A DNA stretch of 64,000 bases from Porcipelethomonas sp964621265 (GTDB lineage Bacteria; Bacillota; Clostridia; Oscillospirales; Ruminococcaceae): assembly GCA_964621265.1 (NCBI GenBank), contig CAZULQ010000007.1, positions 1-64,000 of the forward strand, written 5' to 3'. The notes beneath the pieces were generated by a model, which saw only the letters and a list, made by a program, of their open reading frames with translations, did not search any database and was not told the origin of the DNA. Positions within the stretch are counted from its first letter, which is position 1; each line of letters starts with the position of its first letter. A program made the translations under genes and the position numbers. This document shows positions 41,854 to 50,423 of this stretch, piece by piece.

Positions 41854-43113
41854 TCATCTATCGGAATTGTTTTTTCTGACATACACCGCTCTTGCCGCTG
41901 ACGCAAGATAAAGCGAGCCGCAGATGAGTACAAGCCCGTTTTTTTCTTTGGCGTAACTGAGCGCCTTATCTATTGCCACTTCAAGCGGAGCAGTCTCAGC
42001 CTTACAGGAAAAATACTCGCTCAGCTTATCGGCAGGCATACAGCCTTCAATATAGCCGTCGGTACAGATGGCGGTATCGAGAATTTCTGAAAGGCGCTTT
42101 GTACCGTACTCAATGTCCTTGCCCTTCATCATGCCGCAAACGCCGATAATCGGGCGGTTGATTTTTTCAATAATGCTAATCAGCGAGTCGATACCAGAGG
42201 CATTGTGACCGCCGTCGGCAATGACAGGTGGATTTTCGCTGAGCACTTCAATTCTCAGCTTTACTTTGGCTTTTGCAAGACCATTTCTGATATTTTCACA
42301 GCTTATGTCATAGCCGCTTTTTCTGAGTATTCTGGCCGCCTCAATCGCCGTTACGGCGTTACAGACCTGGTGATGACCGCACATGCTGACATAATACTCA
42401 TCGGCTTTATAGGAAAAACGACTGCCGAAAATGTCGAAGGAAAGTGTCACACACATATTCACTTCGGGGATTGTGAGTTCTGAGCCGCATTCCTTTGCAT
42501 TGTCCTTTACAATACTGATTGTATCGGAGGTGTTGTCAGCTGAAAGCAGTACAGGGCAGTTTTTCTTGATAATACCTGCTTTTTGCTGTGCTATTTCAGA
42601 GACAGTGTTCCCGAGAAGTGCTGTGTGGTCAAGTGAAACTGAGGTAATAACCGATACAAGCGGATTTTCGATTATGTTTGTGGCGTCGAGAATACCGCCT
42701 ATGCCCGTTTCAAGGAAAACGATGTCGCAGTTTTCCTCTTTGAAATATATAAACGCAATTGCAAGGCTTATTTCAAACTGAGAGTAGTTTTCGCCGCTCA
42801 CAGCGGCTCTGACACGCCCGCAGATTTCATTAAGGCGGCTGTCGGGGATATTTTCGCCGTTGATTCTGATTCTGTCATGGTATACTTCAATAAAAGGGGA
42901 GGTGAACTGCCCTGTTTTATAACCTGCGGAAATGAGTATTTCCGACATGTATTCAAGGGTTGAGCCTTTTCCGTTTGTACCTGCTATGTGGACGAATTTC
43001 TGACCCTTATGCGGATTGTCAAGACGCTCTAAAAGCCCCGAAATTCTTGAAAGGTCTGTTATTCTGCTGCCTGTGTGGCTGAAACTATTTATAAATTCAA
43101 CTGCTTGTGACAT
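41854..43113 (-). CDS. folC: Folylpolyglutamate synthase / dihydrofolate synthase
   Basis: Adds glutamate to folates, and may also make dihydrofolate from dihydropteroate. Mur-ligase-like ATP loop HIAGTNGKGST, GQFTSPFIEVYHDRIRINGE, LETGIGGILDATN, SVSLDHTALLGNTVSEIAQQKAGIIK and ADGGHNASGIDSL are all intact. 419 residues, normal. GGAG lies before the ATG. Monocistronic, convergent with the DUF3795 gene. Confidence 0.94.
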   Translation of the reverse strand: MSQAVEFINSFSHTGSRITDLSRISGLLERLDNPHKGQKFVHIAGTNGKGSTLEYMSEILISAGYKTGQFTSPFIEVYHDRIRINGENIPDSRLNEICGRVRAAVSGENYSQFEISLAIAFIYFKEENCDIVFLETGIGGILDATNIIENPLVSVITSVSLDHTALLGNTVSEIAQQKAGIIKKNCPVLLSADNTSDTISIVKDNAKECGSELTIPEVNMCVTLSFDIFGSRFSYKADEYYVSMCGHHQVCNAVTAIEAARILRKSGYDISCENIRNGLAKAKVKLRIEVLSENPPVIADGGHNASGIDSLISIIEKINRPIIGVCGMMKGKDIEYGTKRLSEILDTAICTDGYIEGCMPADKLSEYFSCKAETAPLEVAIDKALSYAKEKNGLVLICGSLYLASAARAVYVRKNNSDR

Positions 43114-43168
43114 CGTAATCTCCTGTGTTTTTTCTTTATTATATCACTTTATGCTGCTCTTGTCTATA

Positions 43169-43200
43169 TTGTCACCCGTGTAATGACTCAGAGTTGACAA
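43169..43200 (+). promoter_or_regulatory. Probable BirA biotin operator before bioY
   Basis: TTGTCACCC (43169-43177) and AGTTGACAA (43192-43200) are separated by 14 bases and resemble the BirA box TTGTAAACC-N14-GGTTTACAA. The right half overlaps the bioY -35 box, as expected for repression by biotin-bound BirA. Confidence 0.65.
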
Positions 43201-43222
43201 TAAGTATTCCATATGCTATAAT
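43194..43222 (+). promoter_or_regulatory. Consensus promoter of bioY
   Basis: TTGACA and TATAAT with a 17-base spacer, both perfect. Confidence 0.85.
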
Positions 43223-43246
43223 ATGAGCTGAAAAGGAGATTACAAG

Positions 43247-43819
43247 ATGAGCAAGCATATTACAAAAACAATAAATATGACTCTTTGTGCTCTGTTTACA
43301 GCACTTATTGCAGTCGGTGCATTCATAAGAATACCTGTGCCATACATGCCAATTACGCTCCAGACATTCTTTGTTCTGCTTTCGGGAATGTTTCTCGGAG
43401 CCAGGTGGGGTGCTGTAAGCGCGGGATTATATATGGTGCTTGGGCTTGTGGGACTGCCCGTTTTTACGGAGGGCGGCGGATTATGGTATGTGTTAAAGCC
43501 GGTCTTTGGCTATATCATGGGATTTGTTATCGGTGCTTTTGTGACAGGAAAAATTCTCAAAAGCATGAAAAGTAACACACTCAAAAACAGGTTTCTGGCA
43601 GGAATTGCGGGACTTGCTGTGATATATCTGATTGGAATTTTATATGCATGTATGATATCTCATTTTTATCTGGGTATTACTCTGAGTGTCAGAACAATAG
43701 TTATATTCTATTTCCTTTTGCTGATTCCTGGAGACATGGTGCTCTGCTTTTTATCAGCATATATTTCGGGAAAGCTTATTCCGGTATTATCAGACAAAAG
43801 AAAAATCGTCAGGCCATAA
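43247..43819 (+). CDS. bioY: Biotin transporter substrate-binding protein BioY
   Basis: S component of an ECF-type biotin importer, about six helices. Typical features: ALFTALIAVGAFIRIPVPYMPITLQTFFVLLSGMFLGARWGA and GLPVFTEGGGLWYVLKPVFGYIMGF. 190 residues, normal. Its energy-coupling partners (EcfA/A'/T) are not in the window. The predicted BirA box and consensus promoter upstream support biotin control. Confidence 0.94.
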   Translation: MSKHITKTINMTLCALFTALIAVGAFIRIPVPYMPITLQTFFVLLSGMFLGARWGAVSAGLYMVLGLVGLPVFTEGGGLWYVLKPVFGYIMGFVIGAFVTGKILKSMKSNTLKNRFLAGIAGLAVIYLIGILYACMISHFYLGITLSVRTIVIFYFLLLIPGDMVLCFLSAYISGKLIPVLSDKRKIVRP

Positions 43820-43838
43820 TTTCAGCCTGACGATTTTT
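43801..43838. terminator. Bidirectional terminator between bioY and the ECF S gene
   Basis: A perfect 14-bp stem (AAAAATCGTCAGGC and complement, 10-base loop) with A/T runs on both sides. The first arm overlaps the bioY end. Confidence 0.88.
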
Positions 43839-43840
43839 CA

Positions 43841-44356
43841 TTATACATGAAGAAATTTCTTACTTATTGACGATTTATCCATTGCGTAGCCGAGTGCAAG
43901 GAAAATAGCCGCTGAGCCAAGTCCTTGTATGAGATTCGGGATAATAGTGTTTATAAACTGCGCTGTTGGATTTCCGTACAGAATTGCTGCCGCAAGCCAG
44001 TAACCGACAATTGTTACAAAGCATGACAATGCTGATGCAATAATTGTTTTCACGGAAAAAAGCTTCTGCTGTCTGCCGATTGCATAAAAGCAGGCGGCAT
44101 TGAGTGATTTTATAATAAAAGTCGGGATAACGTATATGACATATCCTGTCATAGCGTCCGCCATTGCAGCACCGATTGCGGCTGCGGCAATTCCGTAAGG
44201 GAAGGGCAGTACGCATGCCGCAAGGTATATCAGACTGTCACCTACATGAACATATCCGTTTCCGATAGGAATGTGAAAAATAAATGCAGTTGTAATGCAT
44301 ATCATTGCGGCAAAAAGCCCTGTCATAACGATTTTCATGTGTTTGTTTTTACTCAT
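43841..44356 (-). CDS. ECF transporter S component of unknown vitamin specificity
   Basis: 171 residues with five or six helices. Matches the riboflavin/DUF1393-type S proteins (PF07155): GYVHVGDSLIYLAACVLPFPYGIAAAAIGAAMADAMTGYVIYVIPTFIIKSLNAACFY. The substrate could be a vitamin or precursor, not clear from sequence. It is monocistronic with a perfect promoter and convergent with bioY, and would share the common EcfAA'T module encoded elsewhere. Confidence 0.85.
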   Translation of the reverse strand: MSKNKHMKIVMTGLFAAMICITTAFIFHIPIGNGYVHVGDSLIYLAACVLPFPYGIAAAAIGAAMADAMTGYVIYVIPTFIIKSLNAACFYAIGRQQKLFSVKTIIASALSCFVTIVGYWLAAAILYGNPTAQFINTIIPNLIQGLGSAAIFLALGYAMDKSSISKKFLHV

Positions 44357-44388
44357 TACTTTTCACTCTCCTGATTTAAGTTTACATA

Positions 44389-44417
44389 ATTATACACCTA
44401 AACATAGTTCATGTCAA
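44389..44417 (-). promoter_or_regulatory. Consensus promoter of the ECF S gene
   Basis: On the minus strand TTGACA (44412-44417) and TATAAT (44389-44394) with a 17-base spacer. Confidence 0.85.
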
Positions 44418-44467
44418 GAAAAACCAATAGTTTTTTAGACAGGGAATATATAAAAATCAAAAAAGAC

Positions 44468-44496
44468 TTGAAAAGTTGCGAAAAAATTGGTATACT
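44468..44496 (+). promoter_or_regulatory. Promoter of the small membrane protein/proS operon
   Basis: TTGAAA and TATACT with 17 bases between, about 50 bases before the first start codon. Confidence 0.65.
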
Positions 44497-44547
44497 ATAT
44501 AGAGTGGCGTTACTGCCATGTATTTTATATGACAAGGAGGGGACTTT

Positions 44548-44817
44548 ATGGAAATAACAACAGATACACTTCTGAAATTTCTGTTTATGTTTTTGGGTAT
44601 TTTTGCGATTATATTTGTTGTTACCATCATAACCCCGAAGCTTGCCAAAATAACTGACAGGATTATCGAAAAGCTTTTTAAAAACAGACCCGCAAGGGTG
44701 GACGATGATATTTATAAAGTAAAGAGTATTTACGACGGAGATTTAGGTACAAAAAAAGCGGATGAAACCGCTGAAAATATAAATGATAACGGAGATGTGG
44801 AAAATGGCAAAGAATAA
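44548..44817 (+). CDS. Small single-pass membrane protein of unknown function
   Basis: 89 residues: one N-terminal hydrophobic helix (FLFMFLGIFAIIFVVTIITP), a basic segment (KLAKITDRIIEKLFKNRP) and an acidic tail (KKADETAENINDNGDVEN). AGGAGG precedes the ATG well. It overlaps the proS start by 14 bases, so the two are translationally coupled. No family recognised; topology suggests cytoplasmic C-terminus. Confidence 0.7.
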   Translation: MEITTDTLLKFLFMFLGIFAIIFVVTIITPKLAKITDRIIEKLFKNRPARVDDDIYKVKSIYDGDLGTKKADETAENINDNGDVENGKE

Positions 44818-46261
44818 CGGAAAAATGGTTGAAGCAATTACTCCTATGGATGAGGATTTTGCTAAGTGGTATACAGACATTGTAAAAAAAGCAGAGCTTA
44901 TTGAATATACAAGCGTTAAGGGCTGTATGGTAATCCGCCCTTACGGCTATGCAATCTGGGAAAACATCCAGAGAATATTAGACGGTATGTTCAAGGAAAC
45001 AGGACACGAAAACGTGTGCATGCCTATGTTCATTCCTGAAAGCCTTCTCCAGAAGGAAAAGGATCACGTTGAAGGCTTTGCACCTGAGGTTGCATGGGTG
45101 ACTCACGGCGGAAGTGAAAAGCTTGAGGACAGACTCTGTGTTCGTCCTACATCAGAAACACTTTTCTGCGAACACTACTCAAATATTATTCATTCTTACC
45201 GTGACCTGCCAAAGCTTTATAACCAGTGGGTAAGCGTTGTAAGATGGGAAAAGACAACACGTCCGTTCCTTCGTTCAAGAGAGTTCCTCTGGCAGGAAGG
45301 TCACACAATTCACGCAACTGCTGAAGAGGCTATTGTTGAAACAGAACAGATGCTCAATGTATACGCTGATTTCTGCGAAAATGCACTCGCTATGCCTGTT
45401 GTAAAGGGCAGAAAGACAGACAGCGACAAGTTTGCAGGCGCTGAGGCTACATACGCTATTGAAGCTCTTATGCATGACGGTAAGGCACTCCAGGCTGGTA
45501 CTTCACACTATTTCGGTGACGGCTTTGCAAAGGCTTTTGACATTCAGTATACAGACAAGGAAAACAAGAAGGTTTATCCGCACCAGACAAGCTGGGGTGT
45601 TACAACACGTCTTATCGGCGCAATCATCATGACACACGGCGATGATAACGGTCTTGTACTTCCACCAGCTGTTGCACCAATTCAGGTTGTAATCGTTCCT
45701 GTTGCTATGCACAAGGAAGGCGTAATCGAAAAGGCAACTGAGCTTTATGAAAAGCTCAAGGCTTGCGGTATCAGAGTTAAGCTTGATGATACTGACAACT
45801 CACCTGGCTGGAAGTTTGCTGAATATGAAATGAAGGGTATTCCTGTAAGAATCGAAATCGGTCCTAAGGATATCGAAAACGGACAGTGTGTTGCGGTTAC
45901 TCGTCACAACAGAGAAAAGACTGTTATTTCTCTTGAAAATAACCTTGAAACATTTGCAGAATCAGTTAAGGCAAAGCTTGATGACGTTCACAAGGGTATC
46001 TATCAGAAGGCTCTTGAAAACAGAGAAAAGAAGTCATATGCTTGTAAGGATATGGACGAAATCATCAAGGTGCTCGAAGAAAGGGGCGACGGTTTCGTTA
46101 AGGCTATGTGGTGCGGCGATGAAGCCTGCGAGGACATGGTCAAGGAAAAGACAGGCGTTGGCTCACGTTGTATCCCATTTGAGCAGGAGAACATTTCCGA
46201 TAAGTGCGTATGCTGCGGAAAGCCTGCAAAACAGATGGTTTACTGGGGCAAGGCATATTAA
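44804..46261 (+). CDS. proS: Prolyl-tRNA synthetase, archaeal/eukaryotic-like type
   Basis: Class II synthetase charging tRNA-Pro. 485 residues without the bacterial INS editing insert; motifs FAKWYTDIVKKAELIEY, CMVIRPYGYAIWENIQ, RPTSETLFCEHYSN, RWEKTTRPFLRSREFLWQEGHTIHA and WGVTTRLIGAIIMTHGDDNGL place it in the short ProS3 type with a C-terminal zinc-binding-like domain (CGDEACE, CVCCGKPA). ATG 44804 has GGAG 9 bases upstream. Mischarged Ala-tRNA-Pro editing would need a separate enzyme. Confidence 0.95.
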   Translation: MAKNNGKMVEAITPMDEDFAKWYTDIVKKAELIEYTSVKGCMVIRPYGYAIWENIQRILDGMFKETGHENVCMPMFIPESLLQKEKDHVEGFAPEVAWVTHGGSEKLEDRLCVRPTSETLFCEHYSNIIHSYRDLPKLYNQWVSVVRWEKTTRPFLRSREFLWQEGHTIHATAEEAIVETEQMLNVYADFCENALAMPVVKGRKTDSDKFAGAEATYAIEALMHDGKALQAGTSHYFGDGFAKAFDIQYTDKENKKVYPHQTSWGVTTRLIGAIIMTHGDDNGLVLPPAVAPIQVVIVPVAMHKEGVIEKATELYEKLKACGIRVKLDDTDNSPGWKFAEYEMKGIPVRIEIGPKDIENGQCVAVTRHNREKTVISLENNLETFAESVKAKLDDVHKGIYQKALENREKKSYACKDMDEIIKVLEERGDGFVKAMWCGDEACEDMVKEKTGVGSRCIPFEQENISDKCVCCGKPAKQMVYWGKAY

Positions 46262-46270
46262 TGTAAAACT

Positions 46271-46295
46271 AATGGGAAGCTTATGGCTTCCCATT
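46271..46295 (+). repeat. Hairpin after proS
   Basis: AATGGGAAGC and GCTTCCCATT form a perfect 10-bp stem without a clear T-run; weak terminator or processing site before the Syd-like gene. Confidence 0.6.
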
Positions 46296-46317
46296 AAATA
46301 TATGGAGGGTTTAATCA

Positions 46318-46899
46318 ATGAGTATGAAAGAAGCTTTTGAAACATTTTTTGAAGAGATGACACAGAATTATCTGAAGAAAAAAGGAGTTCCACCAAAAGC
46401 TCCTTGTAATGAAGAAAAATATCCAACAGGATTATTTTTGATGGATACTTTGGATGACAATGGCTACGCTCAGTGGAAACCGAAACTTCAGGAAAATGCA
46501 GTTTCTTTTGAGAATATTGAAAAAGAACTTGGATTTACAATTCATCCACAAATAAAAAATTATTTATCAACTTATTGGTTTCTTGCTTTGGATGCAAGAT
46601 TTCAAACATCTGACAATGAAAAGGTGATTTTAAGACTGAATGGACTCACACCATATAGTGATCTTACTGAACGTATTATATCTAGCTTTGATAATGAACA
46701 AACTCATTATCTGTCCGATCACAAGTATTTCTTGATTGGTACTTATTGCATGATAGGCGGTAATGACAGCTATCTTGTTCAAGTAAATAATGATAGTGGT
46801 GAAGTAACTGCTGTTGATGTTATGGATAAACGTTCTTTTCACCTTGCCGATTCAATTGAAGAATTATTAATGAATATGAAGGGGATTTGGAGGGTATAA
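46318..46899 (+). CDS. Syd/SUKH-superfamily-like protein, possible orphan immunity protein
   Basis: 193 residues, cytoplasmic. Pattern WKPKLQENAVSFENIEKELGFTIHPQIKNYLSTYWFLALDARF followed by a C-terminal SGEVTAVDVM...HLADSIEELL parallels SecY-interacting Syd proteins (SUKH superfamily). In Firmicutes such proteins often act as immunity proteins for polymorphic toxins. GGAGGG is 8 bases before the ATG. The gene is AT-richer than neighbours, with different codon choice. No toxin gene is adjacent, so it looks like an orphan. Confidence 0.65.
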   Translation: MSMKEAFETFFEEMTQNYLKKKGVPPKAPCNEEKYPTGLFLMDTLDDNGYAQWKPKLQENAVSFENIEKELGFTIHPQIKNYLSTYWFLALDARFQTSDNEKVILRLNGLTPYSDLTERIISSFDNEQTHYLSDHKYFLIGTYCMIGGNDSYLVQVNNDSGEVTAVDVMDKRSFHLADSIEELLMNMKGIWRV

Positions 46900-46907
46900 T
46901 ACATAAA

Positions 46908-46940
46908 AAGGGACTGCTTTTGCAGTCCCTTAAAATTTTA
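46908..46940. terminator. Terminator between the Syd-like gene and the SCIFF maturase gene
   Basis: AAGGGACTGC and GCAGTCCCTT form a 10-bp stem flanked by A- and T-rich sequence; serves both converging genes. Confidence 0.75.
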
Positions 46941-48302
46941 TTCTCTGTCGAGTCTTGCGGCCTTAAGCATAATAGCACATTCAAGTCTCTTCTTTTCAAG
47001 CTGGCATGAGAACTTGTGAGCATTTCTGATGCCGCCTGCATATGTGTGGTTGTTCGCATTACAGCCGCCGCTGCAATAGAACTTCGCCCAGCACTGCTTG
47101 CATTCAGGCTTGTTGTAAATATGTGAAGCCGCGAATTCTTCCTTCATTTCAGTATTGAAAGTACCTTCGTCAAGATTACCCATCTTGAATTCTTCCATAC
47201 CAACGAACTGGTGACATGGATAGATGTCCGCATCAGGAGTTACTGCAACATAGTCGTTGCCGCAGCCACAGCCTCTGAGACGCTTGATAGCGCAAGGACC
47301 CTGGTCAAGGTCAATCATGAAGTGGAAGAAATTGAACTTTCTGCCCTTTGCTTCGTTTTCGAGAATTCTCTCTGCAAGGCGTTCATATTCCTTGAAGATT
47401 GCTGAGAGTTCCTTTTCTGTGAGTGAATATGGTTCCTTCGGGTCGCTTACAACAGGTTCAACTGAAATCTGGTCGAAGCCTTCCTCGTAAAGACTGAAAA
47501 CGTCCTCTGAGAAGTCGAGGTTGTGCTTTGTGAATGTGCCTCTTACATAGTATTCCTTTTCGCCACGCTTTGAAACAAGCTCCTTGAACTTAGGAATAAT
47601 CTTGTCATAGCTTCCTGTGCCGTCAACACGCTTTCTGATGTTGTCGTGTACGCACTTTCTTCCGTCAATTGAAAGAACAACGTTTGACATTTCCTTGTTG
47701 ATAAAATCAATCTTGTCATCGTCGAGGAGCATACCGTTTGTTGTGATTGTGAAACGGAATTTCTTGCCGTATTCAGCTTCTCTTGACCTTGCATACTCAA
47801 CAATCTGCTTTACAACGTCAAAGTTCATAAGCGGTTCACCGCCGAAGAAGTCAAGCTCTAAGTTTTCTCTGTCAGCTGACTTTTCAAGCAGGAAGTCAAT
47901 TGCCTTTTTACCTGTTTCAAGTGTCATGAGCTTTCTGCCCTTGCCGAAGTCACCTGTTGCAGCAAAGCAGTAGTCACATCTGAGGTTGCAGTCGTGCGCA
48001 ATATTCAGACACATTGCCTTGATTGGTGAAGAAATTGAGTATTTCGCAAACTTTTCGTAAGTATCCTCAGAGAAAAGAATCTTGTCGTTGTAAAGTTCAA
48101 CGATTTCTTCGTAGCATGACTTGATTTCGTCCTCAGGATAAAATCTTGAAAGCTTTTCAAGTACCTTTTCAGGACAGGCTGCATCGAATGGAGGCTCAAC
48201 GTTGTCAAGAAGGTCGTATGTGATGTCGTCAACGATGTGAACACCACCGCTGTTTGTATCAAGTACTATGTTATATCCGTTTAATTTATATTTATGTATC
48301 AT
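46938..48302 (-). CDS. scfB: SCIFF-peptide radical SAM maturase
   Basis: Radical SAM/SPASM enzyme that forms thioether cross-links in the small SCIFF peptide encoded next to it. N-terminal leader-recognition-like region (HKYKLNGYNIVLDTNSGGVHIVDD), [4Fe-4S] motif CNLRCDYCFA, GGEPLMN, and a C-terminal SPASM region with CGCGNDYVAV, YPCHQF, CKQCWAKFYCSGGCNANN binding auxiliary clusters. 454 residues, normal for the family. It lies 73 bases downstream of the peptide gene with a terminator-like hairpin between. Confidence 0.95.
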   Translation of the reverse strand: MIHKYKLNGYNIVLDTNSGGVHIVDDITYDLLDNVEPPFDAACPEKVLEKLSRFYPEDEIKSCYEEIVELYNDKILFSEDTYEKFAKYSISSPIKAMCLNIAHDCNLRCDYCFAATGDFGKGRKLMTLETGKKAIDFLLEKSADRENLELDFFGGEPLMNFDVVKQIVEYARSREAEYGKKFRFTITTNGMLLDDDKIDFINKEMSNVVLSIDGRKCVHDNIRKRVDGTGSYDKIIPKFKELVSKRGEKEYYVRGTFTKHNLDFSEDVFSLYEEGFDQISVEPVVSDPKEPYSLTEKELSAIFKEYERLAERILENEAKGRKFNFFHFMIDLDQGPCAIKRLRGCGCGNDYVAVTPDADIYPCHQFVGMEEFKMGNLDEGTFNTEMKEEFAASHIYNKPECKQCWAKFYCSGGCNANNHTYAGGIRNAHKFSCQLEKKRLECAIMLKAARLDRE

Positions 48303-48327
48303 TTTTTAAACTCCTTATGAAAAACTT

Positions 48328-48358
48328 AAAAGGGACACTCAGAAAAATGTCCCTTTTA
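48328..48358 (-). terminator. Attenuator-like hairpin between SCIFF peptide and maturase
   Basis: AAAAGGGACA and TGTCCCTTTT form a 10-bp stem, followed on the minus strand by AAGTTTTT. It sits between the peptide and maturase genes and probably lowers maturase expression relative to the peptide. Confidence 0.75.
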
Positions 48359-48375
48359 ATAACCAAACCAAATAA

Positions 48376-48513
48376 TTATCTTTCACACTTCTGGTTTGCA
48401 ACTGTGCATGAAGTCTTACAAGCTGACTGGCATGAAGCCTGGCACTTGCCGCAGCCGCCCTTCTTTGCAGTTTCCTTAAGATTTGCCTTATTGATAGTTT
48501 TAATGTGCTTCAT
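48376..48513 (-). CDS. scfA: SCIFF ribosomal peptide precursor
   Basis: 45-residue precursor with six Cys in a spaced C-terminal half (GGCGKCQASCQSACKTSC then QKC), exactly the six-cysteines-in-forty-five pattern. The conserved leader begins MKHIKTINKANLKE. It would be cross-linked by the adjacent maturase to a thioether-bridged peptide. The start at 48513 has GGAGGT at 7 bases; longer frames are not supported. A near-consensus promoter lies upstream. Confidence 0.97.
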   Translation of the reverse strand: MKHIKTINKANLKETAKKGGCGKCQASCQSACKTSCTVANQKCER

Positions 48514-48552
48514 AGAAACCTCCAAAAAAATCTTCAAAATTAATATGTGATT

Positions 48553-48581
48553 ATTATACCACATCTTCAAGCTTTTTTCAA
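48553..48581 (-). promoter_or_regulatory. Promoter of the SCIFF operon
   Basis: On the minus strand TTGAAA (48576-48581) and TATAAT (48553-48558) with 17 bases between. Confidence 0.75.
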
Positions 48582-48643
48582 TAGCTTTTTTCCAAAAACA
48601 TTCACAAATATTTCATGAAATTCTTTTTTTCTGCATAAAACAA

Positions 48644-49057
48644 TTAATCAGATGTAAAAGGCGGATTCTTTATAACGGTATTTACTCCGATTACACCGCC
48701 TGTTGCTCCTGAAATGCAAAGTAGCGGCAGATAAAGAATAAATTTAATCGGCGGAAATGCGCCAAGATAGAAAATACCGTATAAAAACAGCAGTGCATAA
48801 AGTATAACTCCACATTTTGCGCCGTTTATTATACCCTTATGGCGATGCGCCTTACCATAAAGATACCCCGAAAGCATACTCCCGCCGCTAAGAGTAAGGT
48901 ATAAAAGTACAGATACAGCAACATCGGGAATATCAGTTTTTGACCTTGCATACGCAAAAAGGAGTATCATAAAAATTATCAGCACCACTGCACAGCCCGT
49001 TGAGAAAACTATATTGTAATACTTCGACTTTCTCAGTCTGTATCTGTTTCGTTTCAT
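48644..49057 (-). CDS. TIGR04086-type membrane protein
   Basis: 137 residues, four predicted helices (VVLIIFMILLFAYA, VAVSVLLYLTLSGGSMLSGYLYGK, GVILYALLFLYGIFYLGAF, ILYLPLLCISGATGGVIGV). Resembles the TIGR04086/YrzE membrane family that commonly neighbours SCIFF loci in Clostridia. Function unknown. Its ATG overlaps the stop of the upstream lipoprotein gene in the form TGATG, so they are coupled. Confidence 0.75.
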   Translation of the reverse strand: MKRNRYRLRKSKYYNIVFSTGCAVVLIIFMILLFAYARSKTDIPDVAVSVLLYLTLSGGSMLSGYLYGKAHRHKGIINGAKCGVILYALLFLYGIFYLGAFPPIKFILYLPLLCISGATGGVIGVNTVIKNPPFTSD

Positions 49058-50304
49058 CAGCTTCCACCGCCATAATTTTTGTTTATTGCCTCTGAAAGGC
49101 TTTTTAGTTCCGTTTCAATGGTATCTGAAAAAGTCGAGCCAAAGCTGTAAACTGCAACACCGAGATTGTTTTCAGCGGCATACTCAGCCTGTCTTGCCGT
49201 TATATTTTTATCCTCAATCCATTCGTTTTTGCCCGTACCTGCCCATTTGTCCTCCTGTCCGATTTTATATGTACAAAGTCCCGCAACAAGCTTTACTTTG
49301 CTGTCACCTGTAAGCTCAATCCAGTCGGAAACCGTTTTTTCAAACGGACAGTTTTCATTTCTGAAGCCGTAATAAATCTGTGGGATAATGTAGTCACAAA
49401 GTCCGTCATCTGCCCATTTTTCCACGTCTGCATACTGTGTGTTTATGTTTGAGCTGATATTTCCCTGTGGACTTATTCCAAAAACAAGCTTATCATTCAC
49501 GCTCTTTATTGCCGTATTTATTTCTTCAACCATGAGGTTTATGTTCTCTCTGCGCCATTGCGCAAGATTATTGCTGTCGGACGCTGAAAAGGCTGATTCA
49601 TCAAAGCTTTCCTCTGTTGTGGGGTAGAAATAATCATCAATATGGAAGCCGTCGACTGCATAATTCCTTGCAATTTCGGCAAAGCCGTCTGAAATAAGTG
49701 TCCTCACTTCAGAGTAGGCAGGATTCAGGTAATAATATTCTCCGACTCTGACAATATAACTTCCGTTTTTCTCGTTGTAGCATTTTTTTATAAGCCATTT
49801 ATCTTTAAGTTTATTCATGTTTTCTTCCGTCTGACAACGTAGCGGATTTATCCATGCATGCACCGAAAGTCCGAGTTCATGGGCTTTGTCACACATGATT
49901 TCAAGTGAGTCATAGTCAGATGAAGCCTCAGCGCTTTTCGGAAAAAGTTCTGATTTGTAATAGCATTCCCCGAACGCTCTCACATGAATATATAATGTGT
50001 TTACACCCATATCCTTTGCTTTTCTGAAAGCAGTTTCAACACTGTCTGTAAAATCATTCTTAGATTTTCCTGAGAGTATATTTTTGTAATCCATATATGT
50101 AAACCACATACCAACCTGTTTTTCAAAGTTTACAGGTTTATAGTTATTATCAGTGCTGTCATTTTGGGGTATCCCGAGCTGTTCAAATGTCTGTTCATTC
50201 AGAGAAAGCGAGTTATCGGGAAGCTTTGCAGGCTCTACTGATATTTCACAGCCACATAACGCACAGGCAATTAAAAGTACAAGAATTACAGTCGGTTTTT
50301 TCAT
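49057..50304 (-). CDS. GHL10/DUF187-family lipoprotein, glycoside hydrolase-like
   Basis: Signal peptide with lipobox (ALCGC, acylated Cys about residue 19), then a TIM-barrel domain of the GHL10 (PF02638, YngK-like) family: QVGMWFTYMDYKNIL, GVNTLYIHVRAFGECYYKSELFP, GLSVHAWINPLR, VDGFHIDDYFYP, VFGISPQGNI, YIIPQIYYGF. Substrate is unknown, perhaps cell-wall or exopolysaccharide glycan. The start at 50304 is chosen for the clean lipoprotein signal and the AAGGA site upstream. Confidence 0.88.
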   Translation of the reverse strand: MKKPTVILVLLIACALCGCEISVEPAKLPDNSLSLNEQTFEQLGIPQNDSTDNNYKPVNFEKQVGMWFTYMDYKNILSGKSKNDFTDSVETAFRKAKDMGVNTLYIHVRAFGECYYKSELFPKSAEASSDYDSLEIMCDKAHELGLSVHAWINPLRCQTEENMNKLKDKWLIKKCYNEKNGSYIVRVGEYYYLNPAYSEVRTLISDGFAEIARNYAVDGFHIDDYFYPTTEESFDESAFSASDSNNLAQWRRENINLMVEEINTAIKSVNDKLVFGISPQGNISSNINTQYADVEKWADDGLCDYIIPQIYYGFRNENCPFEKTVSDWIELTGDSKVKLVAGLCTYKIGQEDKWAGTGKNEWIEDKNITARQAEYAAENNLGVAVYSFGSTFSDTIETELKSLSEAINKNYGGGS

Positions 50305-50389
50305 GTTAACATGTCCTTTGTTTTTGTATATGTATATGAGTCGGAGGGGGAGAATATGCATAAAGGAATCTGATATCTGCTCAATACAA

Positions 50390-50420
50390 AAGGGACTGTT
50401 ATTACAGCCCCTTAAGATAT
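50390..50420 (-). terminator. Terminator after the dockerin protease gene
   Basis: AAGGGACTGT and ACAGCCCCTT form a 10-bp stem with one mismatch, followed on the minus strand by TTTTGTATTG. Confidence 0.65.
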
Positions 50421-50423
50421 ATT

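Noticed and set aside
44400..44547. Riboswitch or T-box before the proS operon
   Set aside because: Only an ordinary promoter and a short leader are seen; no conserved T-box or riboswitch core.
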